DNA from: Akkermansia muciniphila
GTDB lineage: Bacteria; Verrucomicrobiota; Verrucomicrobiia; Verrucomicrobiales; Akkermansiaceae
DNA: 64,000 nt
NCBI GenBank assembly: GCA_945879075.1
Contig: CAMCUY010000006.1
Coordinates: forward strand, 1 to 64,000
Direction of reading: 5' to 3'
Part shown: piece by piece, positions 41,156 through 51,081 of the stretch
Layout of the letters: every line of letters starts with the position of its first letter
Numbering within the stretch: position 1 is the first letter of the stretch
The notes under the pieces: generated by a model
The model's database searches: none
The model's input: only the letters and a program-made list of their open reading frames with translations
Told to the model about the DNA's origin: nothing
Made by a program: the position numbers and the translations under genes

Positions 41156-42247
41156 TCAGCCGATGCGTTGCAACAGCCAGAACCCGCCGGTCCCGGCGAT
41201 GGCGAGGCAACCCGCGATGCGCGCCCGGCGGTAGGCCGGCGTTCCGTGCCAGCCGGCCGTCAGGCACCAAGCCACGGCTAACAGGATCACCTGCGCGGCT
41301 TCCACGCCGAGGTTCGCGCAGAGCAGGGCCGGCAGGAAATCGGGGCCGGGCTTGATCCAGACGGCAAGTGCTCCGGCGAAGCCGAGACCGTGGATGAGGC
41401 CGAATCCGAACACGATGCCGAGGCGCGCCGCGCCCGTGGACTTTCCGGCGGGCCGGAGGTTTTCCAGCGCCACCACCAATACGCTCAGCGCGATGACTGG
41501 CTCCACCCAGTTTCCCGGAACCCGCACGAGTCCGGCGGCGGCGAGGCCCAGCGTCAGCGTGTGCGCCAGCGTAAAAGCCAGCGATTGCGAAAGCAGCGGC
41601 CGCCATGCCCGGCGATAGAAAAACAAGCCCATCACGAACAGCACGTGATCCATTCCCAACGGTAAGACGTGCAGGAATCCCTGGCGGAACGATTCGGCCC
41701 ACGGCGCGCGCCCGGCCACCACGTTTTCCGCCGCCGGCAAGGACTGGGATTGCCCCGGAGCGAGCGTGAGATAGCCACCTTGTTTTCCCGGCAGCTTCAA
41801 AACCAACGTCGGCCGCACGCCATCCCGCCATGCGATTTCCGAGCCGCTTGCCAAGGGTTCCCGCCCGGTGATCTTCATCCGGAAATAAGCGCCGTCGTTG
41901 AGCAGCTCGACGAATTCCGGCGGACTCTTGGCGAAGTCGATGAAGTCCACCCGCCATTCCTCGGGCTTGCCGCCGGATCTGACTTCCAGACATTCGCGCA
42001 AATACCGCTCCGCCTCCAGCCGCAGGGGAGCCCATCCGGCCTCGCCGATTTCCAGCAGCCAGGCGCGCTGCGGTGCCGGAGCTTGAGCGTCACCCCGCGA
42101 CTCGGGGATGGCGTAGCCGGCGTCGAACAGCACTTCCATTTCCCACGGCCGGCCGACTTTCCATTCGGCGGAGATCTGGGTGACCACGTGGCCGCACGCG
42201 GAAACCGCGAGGACCAGCCAGAGAAAAAGAATCCGCCAGTTTGCCAT
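41156..42247 (-). CDS. HupE/UreJ family membrane protein
   Basis: FLHVLPLGMDHVLFVMGLFF; SLAFTLAHTLTLGLA; IVFGFGLIHGLGFAGAL. Confidence 0.85.
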   Translation of the reverse strand: MANWRILFLWLVLAVSACGHVVTQISAEWKVGRPWEMEVLFDAGYAIPESRGDAQAPAPQRAWLLEIGEAGWAPLRLEAERYLRECLEVRSGGKPEEWRVDFIDFAKSPPEFVELLNDGAYFRMKITGREPLASGSEIAWRDGVRPTLVLKLPGKQGGYLTLAPGQSQSLPAAENVVAGRAPWAESFRQGFLHVLPLGMDHVLFVMGLFFYRRAWRPLLSQSLAFTLAHTLTLGLAAAGLVRVPGNWVEPVIALSVLVVALENLRPAGKSTGAARLGIVFGFGLIHGLGFAGALAVWIKPGPDFLPALLCANLGVEAAQVILLAVAWCLTAGWHGTPAYRRARIAGCLAIAGTGGFWLLQRIG

Positions 42248-42265
42248 TTCGGCACTCCATCAACC

Positions 42266-43363
42266 TCAGTTCGTCACGCGCATCGGCATGAGCACGTAGA
42301 GGAAGGAGCCTTCGATGCGCAGGACGCCGGGGCTCATTTCGTCGATGAGGTCGAGGTAAACGTCGTCGGTGTCCAAGGCGCGAAGCGGGGCTTGGAGGAA
42401 CTCGGGGTTGAAGGCGATCTGCATCGGCGGTCCTTGATAGATCACATCCATCGATTCCTGGGCCTCACCGACGTCCGGCGAGTTGGCGGTCACTTCGATG
42501 TGGTTCTCGCTGAAGACGAGTTTCACCGAATTCGACTTGTCCGAGGAGAGCAGCGAAACGCGGCGGACGGTTTCGAGCAGCGCCTCGCGGCCGATGACGA
42601 CGCGCTCGTTGCTATCGCCGGGGATGACTTGGCGGTAGTTCGGATAGTTGCCCTCGATCAGCTTGCTGGCCAGCAGGCTGTCGCCGATGGCGAAGGAAAT
42701 CTGGCTGTCGCTGAGCTTGACGATGACCTCGCCGGCGTCGCCGAGGAGGCGCTGGAGTTCCTGCACGGCCTTGGTCGGGATGATGACGTCGGTCTCGTGG
42801 GAAGCGGGGAATTCGAGGTCGGCATCGACCATCGCGAGGCGGCGGCCGTCGGTGGCGACGAGGGTCATTTTGCCGTCGCGGAACGAGGCGAAAATGCCGT
42901 TGAGCACGTAGCGGGTCTCGTCGGTGGAGATGGCGTAGGAGGTTTTCTTGAGGCCGTCGCGGAGGGTGGCTTGCGGGATTTTGAAAACCTTGGCTCCCTC
43001 GAAATCAGGCAGTGGCGGGAACTCCGCTTCGCCGAGGCCGATGATTTTGAAGAACGACGGTCCGCTGCGGATGGACGCGTGGTTTTTCGCATCGACGGAG
43101 ACTTCCACCTCGCTGGAGGGAAGCTCGCGGATGATGCTCACGAGGCGCTTGGCTGGCAGAGTGGTGGCTCCTTCTTTCTCGATCTGGGCTTCCACCGAGC
43201 CGGTGATTCCGACGTCGAGGTCGGTCGTGGTGAACTGGATGCGGCCGTCTTTGGCCACCAGCAGCACGTTGGAAAGAATCGGCAGAGTGGTGCGCGAGCT
43301 GACCACGTGTTGGACTTTTTGCAGGCCGTCGAGAAAGGCTTCCTTGGAGATGCGGAACTTCAT
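42266..43363 (-). CDS. dnaN: DNA polymerase III subunit beta (sliding clamp)
   Basis: MKFRISKEAFLDGLQKVQHVVSSRTTLPILSNVLL; C-terminal ...GSFLYVLMPMRVTN. Confidence 0.97.
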   Translation of the reverse strand: MKFRISKEAFLDGLQKVQHVVSSRTTLPILSNVLLVAKDGRIQFTTTDLDVGITGSVEAQIEKEGATTLPAKRLVSIIRELPSSEVEVSVDAKNHASIRSGPSFFKIIGLGEAEFPPLPDFEGAKVFKIPQATLRDGLKKTSYAISTDETRYVLNGIFASFRDGKMTLVATDGRRLAMVDADLEFPASHETDVIIPTKAVQELQRLLGDAGEVIVKLSDSQISFAIGDSLLASKLIEGNYPNYRQVIPGDSNERVVIGREALLETVRRVSLLSSDKSNSVKLVFSENHIEVTANSPDVGEAQESMDVIYQGPPMQIAFNPEFLQAPLRALDTDDVYLDLIDEMSPGVLRIEGSFLYVLMPMRVTN

Positions 43364-43453
43364 AAATTAAAAACTGGGGAGTGGTTGCCCCGCAGTCTCT
43401 GTTTTAGCCGCCCCTTGGCAAGACTTCTGTGAATATTCCCGAAAGTCTGAGCT

Positions 43454-44887
43454 TCAACGGCGGAGTTGGGACTCGATGCGGGCGATGCTTTCCTTCAACC
43501 CCGGCTCGCCATCGACCAGCCCGGCCACCTTCTTGCAGGCGTGGATGACGGTCCCGTGGTCGCGCCCGCCGAAGGCCTCGCCGATTTCCATCAGCGAGCC
43601 CTTGGTCAGCGAGCGGCTCAAATACATGGCCACTTGGCGAGGAAACGCGATGCTGGCGGGGCGGCGGCGGCTGGTCATGTCGGCCAGACGGACGTCGAAA
43701 TGTTCGGCGACGGCCTTTTGGATGGCGTCGATGCTGACCTGGCGGCTGGCTTCCTCGCGGATGAGGTCGCGCAGCAGGTGCTCGACTTTCTCCACGGTCA
43801 CGCTTTCGCCGGCGAGCGAGGCGTAGGTGGCGACGCGCATCAGCGCGCCTTCGAGGCGGCGCACGTTGGTGCGGATTTTCTCGGCCAGGAAACGCAGGAC
43901 CGACTCGTCCACGCGGACTTTCCAGTCGATGGATTTCTTTTTGAGAATGGCCATCCGCGTCTCCATTTGCGGCGGCTGCATCTCGACGGTGAGACCGCAC
44001 TCGAAGCGGGAAATCAGGCGCGGCTCGAGGCTCTTGATCTCGCAGGCCGGGCGGTCGCAGGTGAGGACGACTTGGTTGCGGCCGTCGAGCAGGGTGTTGA
44101 AAGTGTGGAAAAACTCCTCCTGCGAGCGCTCCTTGCCGGCGAGGAATTGGACGTCGTCGATGAGCAGGACATCCGAGCTGCGGTAGCGGCGGCGGAATTT
44201 CTCGATGTCGCCGCGGCGGATGGCGTCGATGAACTCGTTGGTGAATTTCTCGCAGGTCAGATAGATCACCCGCGAGCCGGGCTGGCGGCGGAGCAGTTCC
44301 TGGCCGATCGCCTGCATCAGGTGGGTTTTCCCGAGGCCCGGGCCGCCATAGATGAAGAGCGGGTTGTAGCCGACGCCGGATTTTTTCGCGACCGCCTCGC
44401 AGGCGGCGTGGGCAAACTGACTGTTCGCGCCGACGACGAAACTGGCGAAGGTGTGAGCCGGATTGAGGCCGGCCGCCTTGATGCGCTTGTCGAGCGCCTC
44501 GCCTTCAAGCGCGGCGGCCTTGGTCGGGCGGACGGGTGACGACAAATACTTCGGATGGCCGGTTTCCAAATCGTCAGGGCTGGCGAGATTCTCGCCGACG
44601 ACGACCCGGACTTCCCGGACTTCGTCGAAAATTCCGGTGACCGCCATCGTCAGCTCGGGCAGGTAGTTTGTCTCGATCCAAACCTGATGGATTTCTCCGG
44701 GCACGGCGATCGAGGCGACGTCGTCCTCCACGCCTAACCACCGTGCGGCGCGGAACCAGCGCTGGAAGGCGTCGTGGCTGACCATTACCCGCAAGGCGTC
44801 GCAGACTTCATGCCACCCTCCGTTTTCCGAAGAGATCTTTTCCAAACTCGCCGCCATCTCCTCAATTACCACTTCCTCAGTTTCCAT
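43454..44887 (-). CDS. dnaA: Chromosomal replication initiator DnaA
   Basis: YGGPGLGKTHLMQAIGQELL Walker A; DVLLIDDVQFLAGKERSQEEFFHTFN; DnaA box-binding ...FGGRDHGTVIHACKKV. Confidence 0.98.
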   Translation of the reverse strand: METEEVVIEEMAASLEKISSENGGWHEVCDALRVMVSHDAFQRWFRAARWLGVEDDVASIAVPGEIHQVWIETNYLPELTMAVTGIFDEVREVRVVVGENLASPDDLETGHPKYLSSPVRPTKAAALEGEALDKRIKAAGLNPAHTFASFVVGANSQFAHAACEAVAKKSGVGYNPLFIYGGPGLGKTHLMQAIGQELLRRQPGSRVIYLTCEKFTNEFIDAIRRGDIEKFRRRYRSSDVLLIDDVQFLAGKERSQEEFFHTFNTLLDGRNQVVLTCDRPACEIKSLEPRLISRFECGLTVEMQPPQMETRMAILKKKSIDWKVRVDESVLRFLAEKIRTNVRRLEGALMRVATYASLAGESVTVEKVEHLLRDLIREEASRQVSIDAIQKAVAEHFDVRLADMTSRRRPASIAFPRQVAMYLSRSLTKGSLMEIGEAFGGRDHGTVIHACKKVAGLVDGEPGLKESIARIESQLRR

Positions 44888-45207
44888 TATTAACGGGTCT
44901 TTTTAAAAATCATCAGGGGTCTCGGGATGCGCGGTCCAGAGTGGCGCGGCGCGGCGAGAGGCAAAAGATGCGCGGCTGAATTCGTATCGGGAAATTTTTT
45001 TTAGGCCATCTAACTAATGCTCGCGACGGGCCCTATTCCACAAGGGTTCCACAGATCATTTTTTTAAAAACTTAACCCCGGATTTGCTTAGGATTCCCGA
45101 AGCATGCAGCCCGGCATTTCTAGCGGATCTACGCAACCGCATGAAATCAAGGCACTCGCAGCGCTCCAGTTCTGTTACGATTTCGTCATCGTCCGTCGCC
45201 GGACGAT
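44888..45207. other. Putative replication origin region upstream of dnaA
   Basis: Intergenic; TATTCCACA (45034-45042) and GGTTCCACA (45045-45053) as weak DnaA-box-like motifs; AT-rich tracts GGGAAATTTTTTTTAG and TTTTTTTAAAAACTTA. Confidence 0.4.
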
Positions 45208-46866
45208 TCAGTGTATTCCACGTCCGCCAGCGTGAGCCATGGGACTCTTGAAACAGAGAGCGACGGCGACAGTCGCCAAGGTTCCGGCCATGATGCGCCA
45301 GGGGAATTCAATCACCGGCATCCACGCGAAATTTTTGTAGAGCGGGCCGCCGGAGACCATCTTCCAGACGTCGTTGGGCAGATTGCTGAGAAAGGCGACG
45401 ACGACGATCCCCGCAGCCATCGCGATCAGGTTGCCGGTCTCGCTGCCGCGCGATTTCGTAAACAGTGCGACCATGAAGATTCCGAGCAGCGAGCCGTAGG
45501 TGTAGCCGAAGCTTCCGAGGATGATCCCGATGATGCTCAGGCCGGGGTTGTGCGCCTTGACGAAGGCGGTCGCCAGTCCCACTAAAATGAGCACCAGCGC
45601 GAAGCCCACGGTGCTGAGCTTGATGATGCGCACCCGCGCGCGGTCGTCATCCGGCGTTTTGAACCAGCGGAAATGGAAGTCGCGTGAATAACTGGTGGCC
45701 AGCGAATTCATCGCCGTGCCCAGCGAGCCCATGGTGGTCGCCAAGACGCCCGCGATGACCAGTCCGCGGAGGCCGCCGGGCATCACATCGACGACGAAAT
45801 AGGGGAAAACCCGCGTGTTATCGGGCTTGCCCGCCGCCATCGGCAGCGCCGGGTCGTTGACCACGTGGCCGTAGTAAACGGAGAGCAGGATGCCAATGGT
45901 TAGAACGGCGTAAGTCACCGGGATGTCGGCCAGCCCGGAGAGGATGGTGGCCACCGCGCTCTGGCGTTTGTTTTTAGCGGTGAGCATGCGTTGCACCATG
46001 TCTTGGTCGGTGCCGTGGGTGGCCAGCGTGACGAACAGCGAGCCGAACAGCGCGGCCCAGACGGTGAACTCGCTTTCCAGCACGCTCTTGATGGCGCCCC
46101 AACTGGAGCCGTAGTTTTTCACGAATTCCGGGTCCGCCGGGACATCGCCTTGCCATTCCCAGAGTTTCAAATCGTGCGGGCCGGTGAGGTGGCTTTTCGC
46201 GCCCTCCCAGCCGCCGGGGATGTGCCCCAGCAGATACCAGACCGAGAACCCGAGCGCGCCGAAGAGCACCGCGATTTGCAACACATCCGTCCAGATCACC
46301 GCCTTGATTCCGCCGACCGCCGTGTAGGCCGCCGTGAGAATGGTGATGAGAACCAGCGCGCCGCCGGTGGCCCAGAATTGTTCCCAGGTGCCGAGCGGCC
46401 GCTCCGGATTGAGCTGGTTCCAAATCACGATCATCAGCAGCGTCGGCACCCACAGCCGGGAGCCGCTGGCCAGCGAGCGGGTCACCAGGAAAATCACACT
46501 CGCCACGCTGCGGGTGCGCGGGCCGAAACGGATTTCCAGAAACTCATAAATGCTCACCACGTTGTGTTTGTAAAACGCCGGGATGAACACCGCGCTCACC
46601 ACCAGCCTCGCCAGCAAATAGCCGACCATCAGCTGCGCATACGTGTAATTCCGCAGCCGGAATCCCTCGCCCGGCGTGCCGAAAAACGTCCCCGCGCTGA
46701 TCTCGGACGCGAGAATGGACGCCAGCACCGCCCACCACGGGATCGACCGGCCGCCGAGCGCGAAATCCGAGACGTTTCCGCTCCGGCGGCTGAAATGCCA
46801 GCCGATGCCGATGATGATGGCGAAATAAATTCCAACGATGAGCAGATCCAACCACAAAGCCGACAT
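45208..46866 (-). CDS. Sodium:solute symporter (SSS family)
   Basis: FALGGRSIPWWAVLASILASEISAGTFFGTPGEGF; many TM segments; AYTAVGGIKAVIWTDVLQ. Confidence 0.92.
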   Translation of the reverse strand: MSALWLDLLIVGIYFAIIIGIGWHFSRRSGNVSDFALGGRSIPWWAVLASILASEISAGTFFGTPGEGFRLRNYTYAQLMVGYLLARLVVSAVFIPAFYKHNVVSIYEFLEIRFGPRTRSVASVIFLVTRSLASGSRLWVPTLLMIVIWNQLNPERPLGTWEQFWATGGALVLITILTAAYTAVGGIKAVIWTDVLQIAVLFGALGFSVWYLLGHIPGGWEGAKSHLTGPHDLKLWEWQGDVPADPEFVKNYGSSWGAIKSVLESEFTVWAALFGSLFVTLATHGTDQDMVQRMLTAKNKRQSAVATILSGLADIPVTYAVLTIGILLSVYYGHVVNDPALPMAAGKPDNTRVFPYFVVDVMPGGLRGLVIAGVLATTMGSLGTAMNSLATSYSRDFHFRWFKTPDDDRARVRIIKLSTVGFALVLILVGLATAFVKAHNPGLSIIGIILGSFGYTYGSLLGIFMVALFTKSRGSETGNLIAMAAGIVVVAFLSNLPNDVWKMVSGGPLYKNFAWMPVIEFPWRIMAGTLATVAVALCFKSPMAHAGGRGIH

Positions 46867-47001
46867 GCGCCGCATGCTAGGGGGGCGGTCCGCCGATCCA
46901 AGCCCCAAGTTTCGCCGTCATTTTTCGGTGCCCCGGCGCCGGGTGATTTTTCCCTTCCCAAACCGGAAGTCATGGATTACCCATTCCGCCCCGCCTGAAA
47001 T

Positions 47002-47078
47002 GGTGGTCGTAGCTCAGTTGGTAGAGCCCCGGATTGTGATTCCGGTTGTCGCGGGTTCGAGTCCCGTCGATCACCCCA
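47002..47078 (+). tRNA. tRNA-His (anticodon GTG), G-1 and CCA encoded
   Basis: GGTGGTCGTAGCTCAGTTGGTAGAGCCCCGGATTGTGATTCCGGTTGTCGCGGGTTCGAGTCCCGTCGATCACCCCA; loop UUGUGAU. Confidence 0.95.
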
Positions 47079-47142
47079 TCTTTCCCATCGGAATTTCAAG
47101 TGAGGTTCGGAAGGGAGAGGAGGAAACGTAGGAAAACGATCG

Positions 47143-47826
47143 ATGCAGCCGCTGGAGAGCCGGATTCATTACAAATTTCGCAATTCGCTGTTACTGGCGG
47201 AGGCGCTGACCCATCCCAGCCTGGCCTACGAGTCGCACAAGCCGCACTTCGACAACCAGCGGATGGAGTTCCTCGGCGACGCGGTCTTGCAGCTGGTCAT
47301 CACCGAAGAGCTTTTCAAAATGTTTCCGGATTTCACGGAAGGCCGGCTGACCAAGCTGCGCTCGCGGGTGGTTTCCCGCAGGGCGCTGGCCCGCTTCGCG
47401 ATGGCGATCCATCTCGGCGACTACGTCTTGCTCGGCAAGGGTGAGGAAGCGACCGGCGGGCGGCGGCGCTTGTCCACGCTGGCGGACGCGTTCGAGTCGC
47501 TGATCGGCGCGGTCTATCTGGACACCGGGTTGAGCCCGGCGCGGGACTTGATCCTGCGCCTGTTCGAGGCGGAAATCGGCAACATGGTCACCAGTCCGGA
47601 AGAGCGCAACCCGAAGGGCGAGCTCCAGGAATTTTTGCAAGCCATCCATCCGCAGGCACCCGCTTACCGGGTGATCGGCGAGAGCGGCCCCGACCACCGG
47701 CGGGTTTTCCAATCCGAGGTTTCCTGGCAGGACAAGATTCTCGCGACGGGCAAAGGGAAGAGCAAAAAGGAAGCGGAAGCCCGCGCCGCCGCGGAAGCCT
47801 TGCGCGCGCGGGTGTGGGAGAAATGA
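47143..47826 (+). CDS. rnc: Ribonuclease III
   Basis: NQRMEFLGDAVLQLVITEELF; dsRBD NPKGELQEFLQAIHPQAPAYRVIGESGPDHRRVFQSEV. Confidence 0.96.
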   Translation: MQPLESRIHYKFRNSLLLAEALTHPSLAYESHKPHFDNQRMEFLGDAVLQLVITEELFKMFPDFTEGRLTKLRSRVVSRRALARFAMAIHLGDYVLLGKGEEATGGRRRLSTLADAFESLIGAVYLDTGLSPARDLILRLFEAEIGNMVTSPEERNPKGELQEFLQAIHPQAPAYRVIGESGPDHRRVFQSEVSWQDKILATGKGKSKKEAEARAAAEALRARVWEK

Positions 47827-47934
47827 GCCAGCCGGAAGGACGGAGCGCGGGCGGCCCCTTGCATAACGTGGAAAACGTGGCTTGTTGATGCTATTCCCTC
47901 GTATCTGACATGACGGGAAAACCAAGGAGATCGC

Positions 47935-48729
47935 ATGAAAAAAAATTCCCTGCTCAGCGGGTTGTTCATGGTGACGCTAGGCCTGACGCCTTCCGCACGC
48001 GCCCAAACAACAGCCGAGCCGCCTGCCAGCGCGGAAGCCGTTTGCGATCAGGCGCTGCTCTCCGCCGTCATCAGCTTGGCGGACGCCCATTTGTCGCAGA
48101 CCCGTCTCGCACTCGAAATCCTGGCCCGGACGGCGGAGGTGCGATCGGGCCAATGGGAACGCATGAAACCGCTGGTGAGCGCGTCCGTACCGCCGATGCT
48201 GCCGCAAGTGCTGTGGTTCGCACAGCCTGACGGCACGTATTACACAACGGCCGAGGGACTGGTCGGCCAGAAGCTGAGCGACCGCGCCTATTTCCCAAAA
48301 CTGATGGCCGGCGAGACGGTGTGCGGCGATTTGGTGGTCAGTAAATCGACGGGGAAAAAGTCGGTGATCATGGCGGTGCCCGTCACCGATGGGGATCGGG
48401 TGGTGGGCGGGCTCGGCGCCTCGATTTTCGTGGACGACCTGAGCCAATTGCTCAACGAGCGGCTGAAGTTGCCGGCCGGGTCCTTGTTTTACGCGCTGCA
48501 CACGAATGGGCTGACCGCGTTTCATATCGATCCGAAGCTGGATTTCGTGGATCCACGACGACTTCAAAGCCCCAGCCTGAGCGACGCGGTGGAAACGATC
48601 CTGAGTCGGACGGCGGGCGAGGTCCGCTACGAATTCAACGGCTCACCGAGACGCGTGTATTTCAACACCTCGCCACTGACCGGCTGGCGGGTGGCGTTTG
48701 GCCGCGTGTTGCCAAAAGCGCGGGAGTAA
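47935..48729 (+). CDS. Secreted stand-alone Cache-like sensor domain protein
   Basis: Signal peptide; VLWFAQPDGTYYTTAEGLVGQKLSDRAYFPKLMAGETVCGDLVVSKSTGKKSVIMAVPVTDGDRVVGGLGASIFVDDLSQLL is dCache-like; no TM or output domain. Confidence 0.65.
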   Translation: MKKNSLLSGLFMVTLGLTPSARAQTTAEPPASAEAVCDQALLSAVISLADAHLSQTRLALEILARTAEVRSGQWERMKPLVSASVPPMLPQVLWFAQPDGTYYTTAEGLVGQKLSDRAYFPKLMAGETVCGDLVVSKSTGKKSVIMAVPVTDGDRVVGGLGASIFVDDLSQLLNERLKLPAGSLFYALHTNGLTAFHIDPKLDFVDPRRLQSPSLSDAVETILSRTAGEVRYEFNGSPRRVYFNTSPLTGWRVAFGRVLPKARE

Positions 48730-48758
48730 ATCATGTGGTAAGCTTCGCGCCCTCCACC

Positions 48759-49304
48759 CTACTTGATCCCGTGCTCTTTCGCGAACCCGGCGGCGGCCTG
48801 CTTGCCGGCGTCGTCGCTCTGCGGCCATTTTTGATAGATTTTCATGAGGGTCTGGCTCCGGTCCTTGCCGGGCGGCCGGATCAGCATCTGCTCGAGCATG
48901 ACGCGGGATTCCGCCGGCAGATCGAGCGCGGCAATCTCATCCAGCGCGGCGACGAGTTCCTCCTTGCTCATCGCCTGCAGGCGCTGCTGGAAACGCATCA
49001 TCGTCCGCATGTCGCCCATGCCGCCGCTCTGCTGCATTTCCGCGAACTGGGCGGCGATTTTCTTCCAATCGAGCGGCTCCTTGTCTTTCGCCGGCTTGCC
49101 GGACGGCGCGTTTTTTGGATGCGGGGAATCTCCGTCCCCGCCGGACGAACGGTCGGCGATGTGCTTGCGCAAAAGCTCGCTTTCCTGCTCAAGGGTGGCG
49201 ATCGACTGGCGCTGGCTGCCGATCCAGCCACCGGCGATGATCAGCGCGACGACGGGCGGGATGAATGATGTGGGTTTCAATGCGGTGTCTGTTAGATATT
49301 TCAC
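48759..49304 (-). CDS. Hypothetical protein, N-terminal TM
   Basis: SFIPPVVALIIAGGWIGSQRQSIATLEQESELLRKHI; no family recognised. Confidence 0.6.
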   Translation of the reverse strand: MKYLTDTALKPTSFIPPVVALIIAGGWIGSQRQSIATLEQESELLRKHIADRSSGGDGDSPHPKNAPSGKPAKDKEPLDWKKIAAQFAEMQQSGGMGDMRTMMRFQQRLQAMSKEELVAALDEIAALDLPAESRVMLEQMLIRPPGKDRSQTLMKIYQKWPQSDDAGKQAAAGFAKEHGIK

Positions 49305-49346
49305 CTCGTGCCGTCAAGGGCCGCGGCCACCCGCGAGGCGAAGGCT

Positions 49347-50633
49347 TCACGCGGCGCTGGCGGCCAGCCGCGAGATCTCCATGCCGATGAGACAGACGTC
49401 GTCGGAGAACTCCTGACCTTGCGCGAAGTGCTCGACCTCGTCGAAAACATCCTGCAGCAGATCTGCCAGCGGCAGGCCCGCGCGGCTGCGGATCGACTCG
49501 CGCAGGCGTTCGATGCTGAAGGGTTCCGCGTTCGCGTTCTCGACCTCGAACAGCCCGTCGGTGAAGGCGAGAATCCGGTCGCCGGCGGCGATCGGCAGCT
49601 CGTGGGTGCGATACTCCACGTCGTCGATCAGGCCGAGCGCGGGCCCCGGCACGCGGCGGGCGGTGATGGGCTCCACCCCGCGGGGGGTGCCGTGCAACAG
49701 CAGCGGGCTCGGGTGGCCGGCGTTGGCGAAGGTGAGCCGCCCGTTGGAGACGTCGACGATGATATAACAGGCGGTGGTGAAAAGGGTGGTTCCTAACTGC
49801 CGCAGGATGCCGCGCAGCGCCCGGTTCATTTCCGTGAGCAGCGCGCCGGGGTTGCCCGCCAGCTCGCCGAGTTGCTCCTCCAGCGCGCGCATCATCGCGG
49901 TGACCAGCGCGGCGCGCACGCCGTGGCCCATCACGTCGCAGATGAAAACGCCGACGGCGGTGTCCGAGACGCGGACGACGTTGAAAAAGTCCCCGCTCAC
50001 CGAACTGGTCGGGTGGAAGATGCTGCAGAATTTCACGGCGCTGGCCGCCTGCTCCGCGCCGCGCGGGAGCGTCGGAAAATGCTGGGGAAGGAACGCCATC
50101 TGAAGCTCGCGCGCCATGTCCAGATCCTCCTCCATGATCGCGTTTTTCGCCCACAGCTCGCGCGTGCGGTCGGTGACGCGCTGTTCGAGCTGCTCGTTGA
50201 GCGCGCGCAGGTCGGCCTCGGCCTGGCGGCGGGCGTCGCGCTCCGCGACTTCCCGCAGCGCGCGGCCGACCGCCGGCACGAGGCGGCCGTGGATCCGGTC
50301 TTTAAGCACGAAATCCGTCGCGCCGTTCTTGAGCAGTTCCACCGCGGTTTCCTCGCCCACGGCTCCTGAAATGATGATGACCGGGACATCCGGGCAGCGC
50401 TCCCTGGCCATCGCCAAGGCCTGCGCGCCGTTGAAAGTCGGCAGCCTGTAATCCGCCAGGATCAGGCCGGGTTGGAATTCCGCGAGCGCGCGCGCGAAGT
50501 CGTCGCCGTTCTGCACGCGGGTGGAGACGAACTCGAGTCCTCCCTGCTTGAGCTCGCGCAGGATCAGTTCCGCATCCAGCTCGGAGTCCTCCAGCGAGAG
50601 AATGCGGAGCCCGGTTGTTTCGGCGGTGTTCAT
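49347..50633 (-). CDS. Receiver domain-PP2C (RsbU/SpoIIE-type) phosphatase, paralog 1
   Basis: REC: ILSLEDSELDAELILRELKQGG...LILADYRLP; PP2C: SSVSGDFFNVVRVSDTAVGVFICDVMGHGVRAALVTAMM; start at ATG 50633 rather than the long ORF-track start. Confidence 0.92.
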   Translation of the reverse strand: MNTAETTGLRILSLEDSELDAELILRELKQGGLEFVSTRVQNGDDFARALAEFQPGLILADYRLPTFNGAQALAMARERCPDVPVIIISGAVGEETAVELLKNGATDFVLKDRIHGRLVPAVGRALREVAERDARRQAEADLRALNEQLEQRVTDRTRELWAKNAIMEEDLDMARELQMAFLPQHFPTLPRGAEQAASAVKFCSIFHPTSSVSGDFFNVVRVSDTAVGVFICDVMGHGVRAALVTAMMRALEEQLGELAGNPGALLTEMNRALRGILRQLGTTLFTTACYIIVDVSNGRLTFANAGHPSPLLLHGTPRGVEPITARRVPGPALGLIDDVEYRTHELPIAAGDRILAFTDGLFEVENANAEPFSIERLRESIRSRAGLPLADLLQDVFDEVEHFAQGQEFSDDVCLIGMEISRLAASAA

Positions 50634-51076
50634 GGTTTCATGAGCGGTATTTCGTTCAGGAGCAGCCAATACCGCCCCATATGGGTCACGGCGTCGGAAA
50701 AGTTCTCGAAATCGACCGGCTTGACGATGTAGCTGTTCGCCCCGAGCTGATAGGCATTGATCAGATCGCTGTTTTCGCGGGAGGAAGTGAGGATCACGAC
50801 GGGCAGCAGCTTGGTGCGCTCGTCCGCCCGGATCTGGCGCAGGACCTCGATCCCGTCCACCTTCGGCAACTTCAAATCGAGCAGCACGACCTTGGGCTGG
50901 AGAACGACATCGCGCCCTTCGTAGGCACCGGTGCCGAACAGGAAATCGAGCGCCGCGCGGCCGTCCTCCACGTGGACGAGACGTTTCGCGAGGTTGTGTT
51001 TCCTGAGGGCGAGGATCGCGAGCTCCGCGTCGTGCGGGTTGTCTTCTACCAGGAGGATTTCCAAGAGCGTGTTCAT
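50630..51076 (-). CDS. Rcp1-like response regulator, paralog 1
   Basis: MNTLLEILLVEDNPHDAELAILALRKHNLAKRLVHVEDGRAALDFLF...KVVLLDLKLPKVDGIEVL; ATGA overlap with downstream phosphatase. Confidence 0.93.
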   Translation of the reverse strand: MNTLLEILLVEDNPHDAELAILALRKHNLAKRLVHVEDGRAALDFLFGTGAYEGRDVVLQPKVVLLDLKLPKVDGIEVLRQIRADERTKLLPVVILTSSRENSDLINAYQLGANSYIVKPVDFENFSDAVTHMGRYWLLLNEIPLMKP

Positions 51077-51081
51077 CAGGT

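Noticed and set aside
40455-42035. 526-aa minus-strand ORF
   Set aside because: Alternate frame overlapping the HupE/UreJ gene and antisense to the SHD1/HExxH gene; Arg/Gly/Ala-rich shadow.
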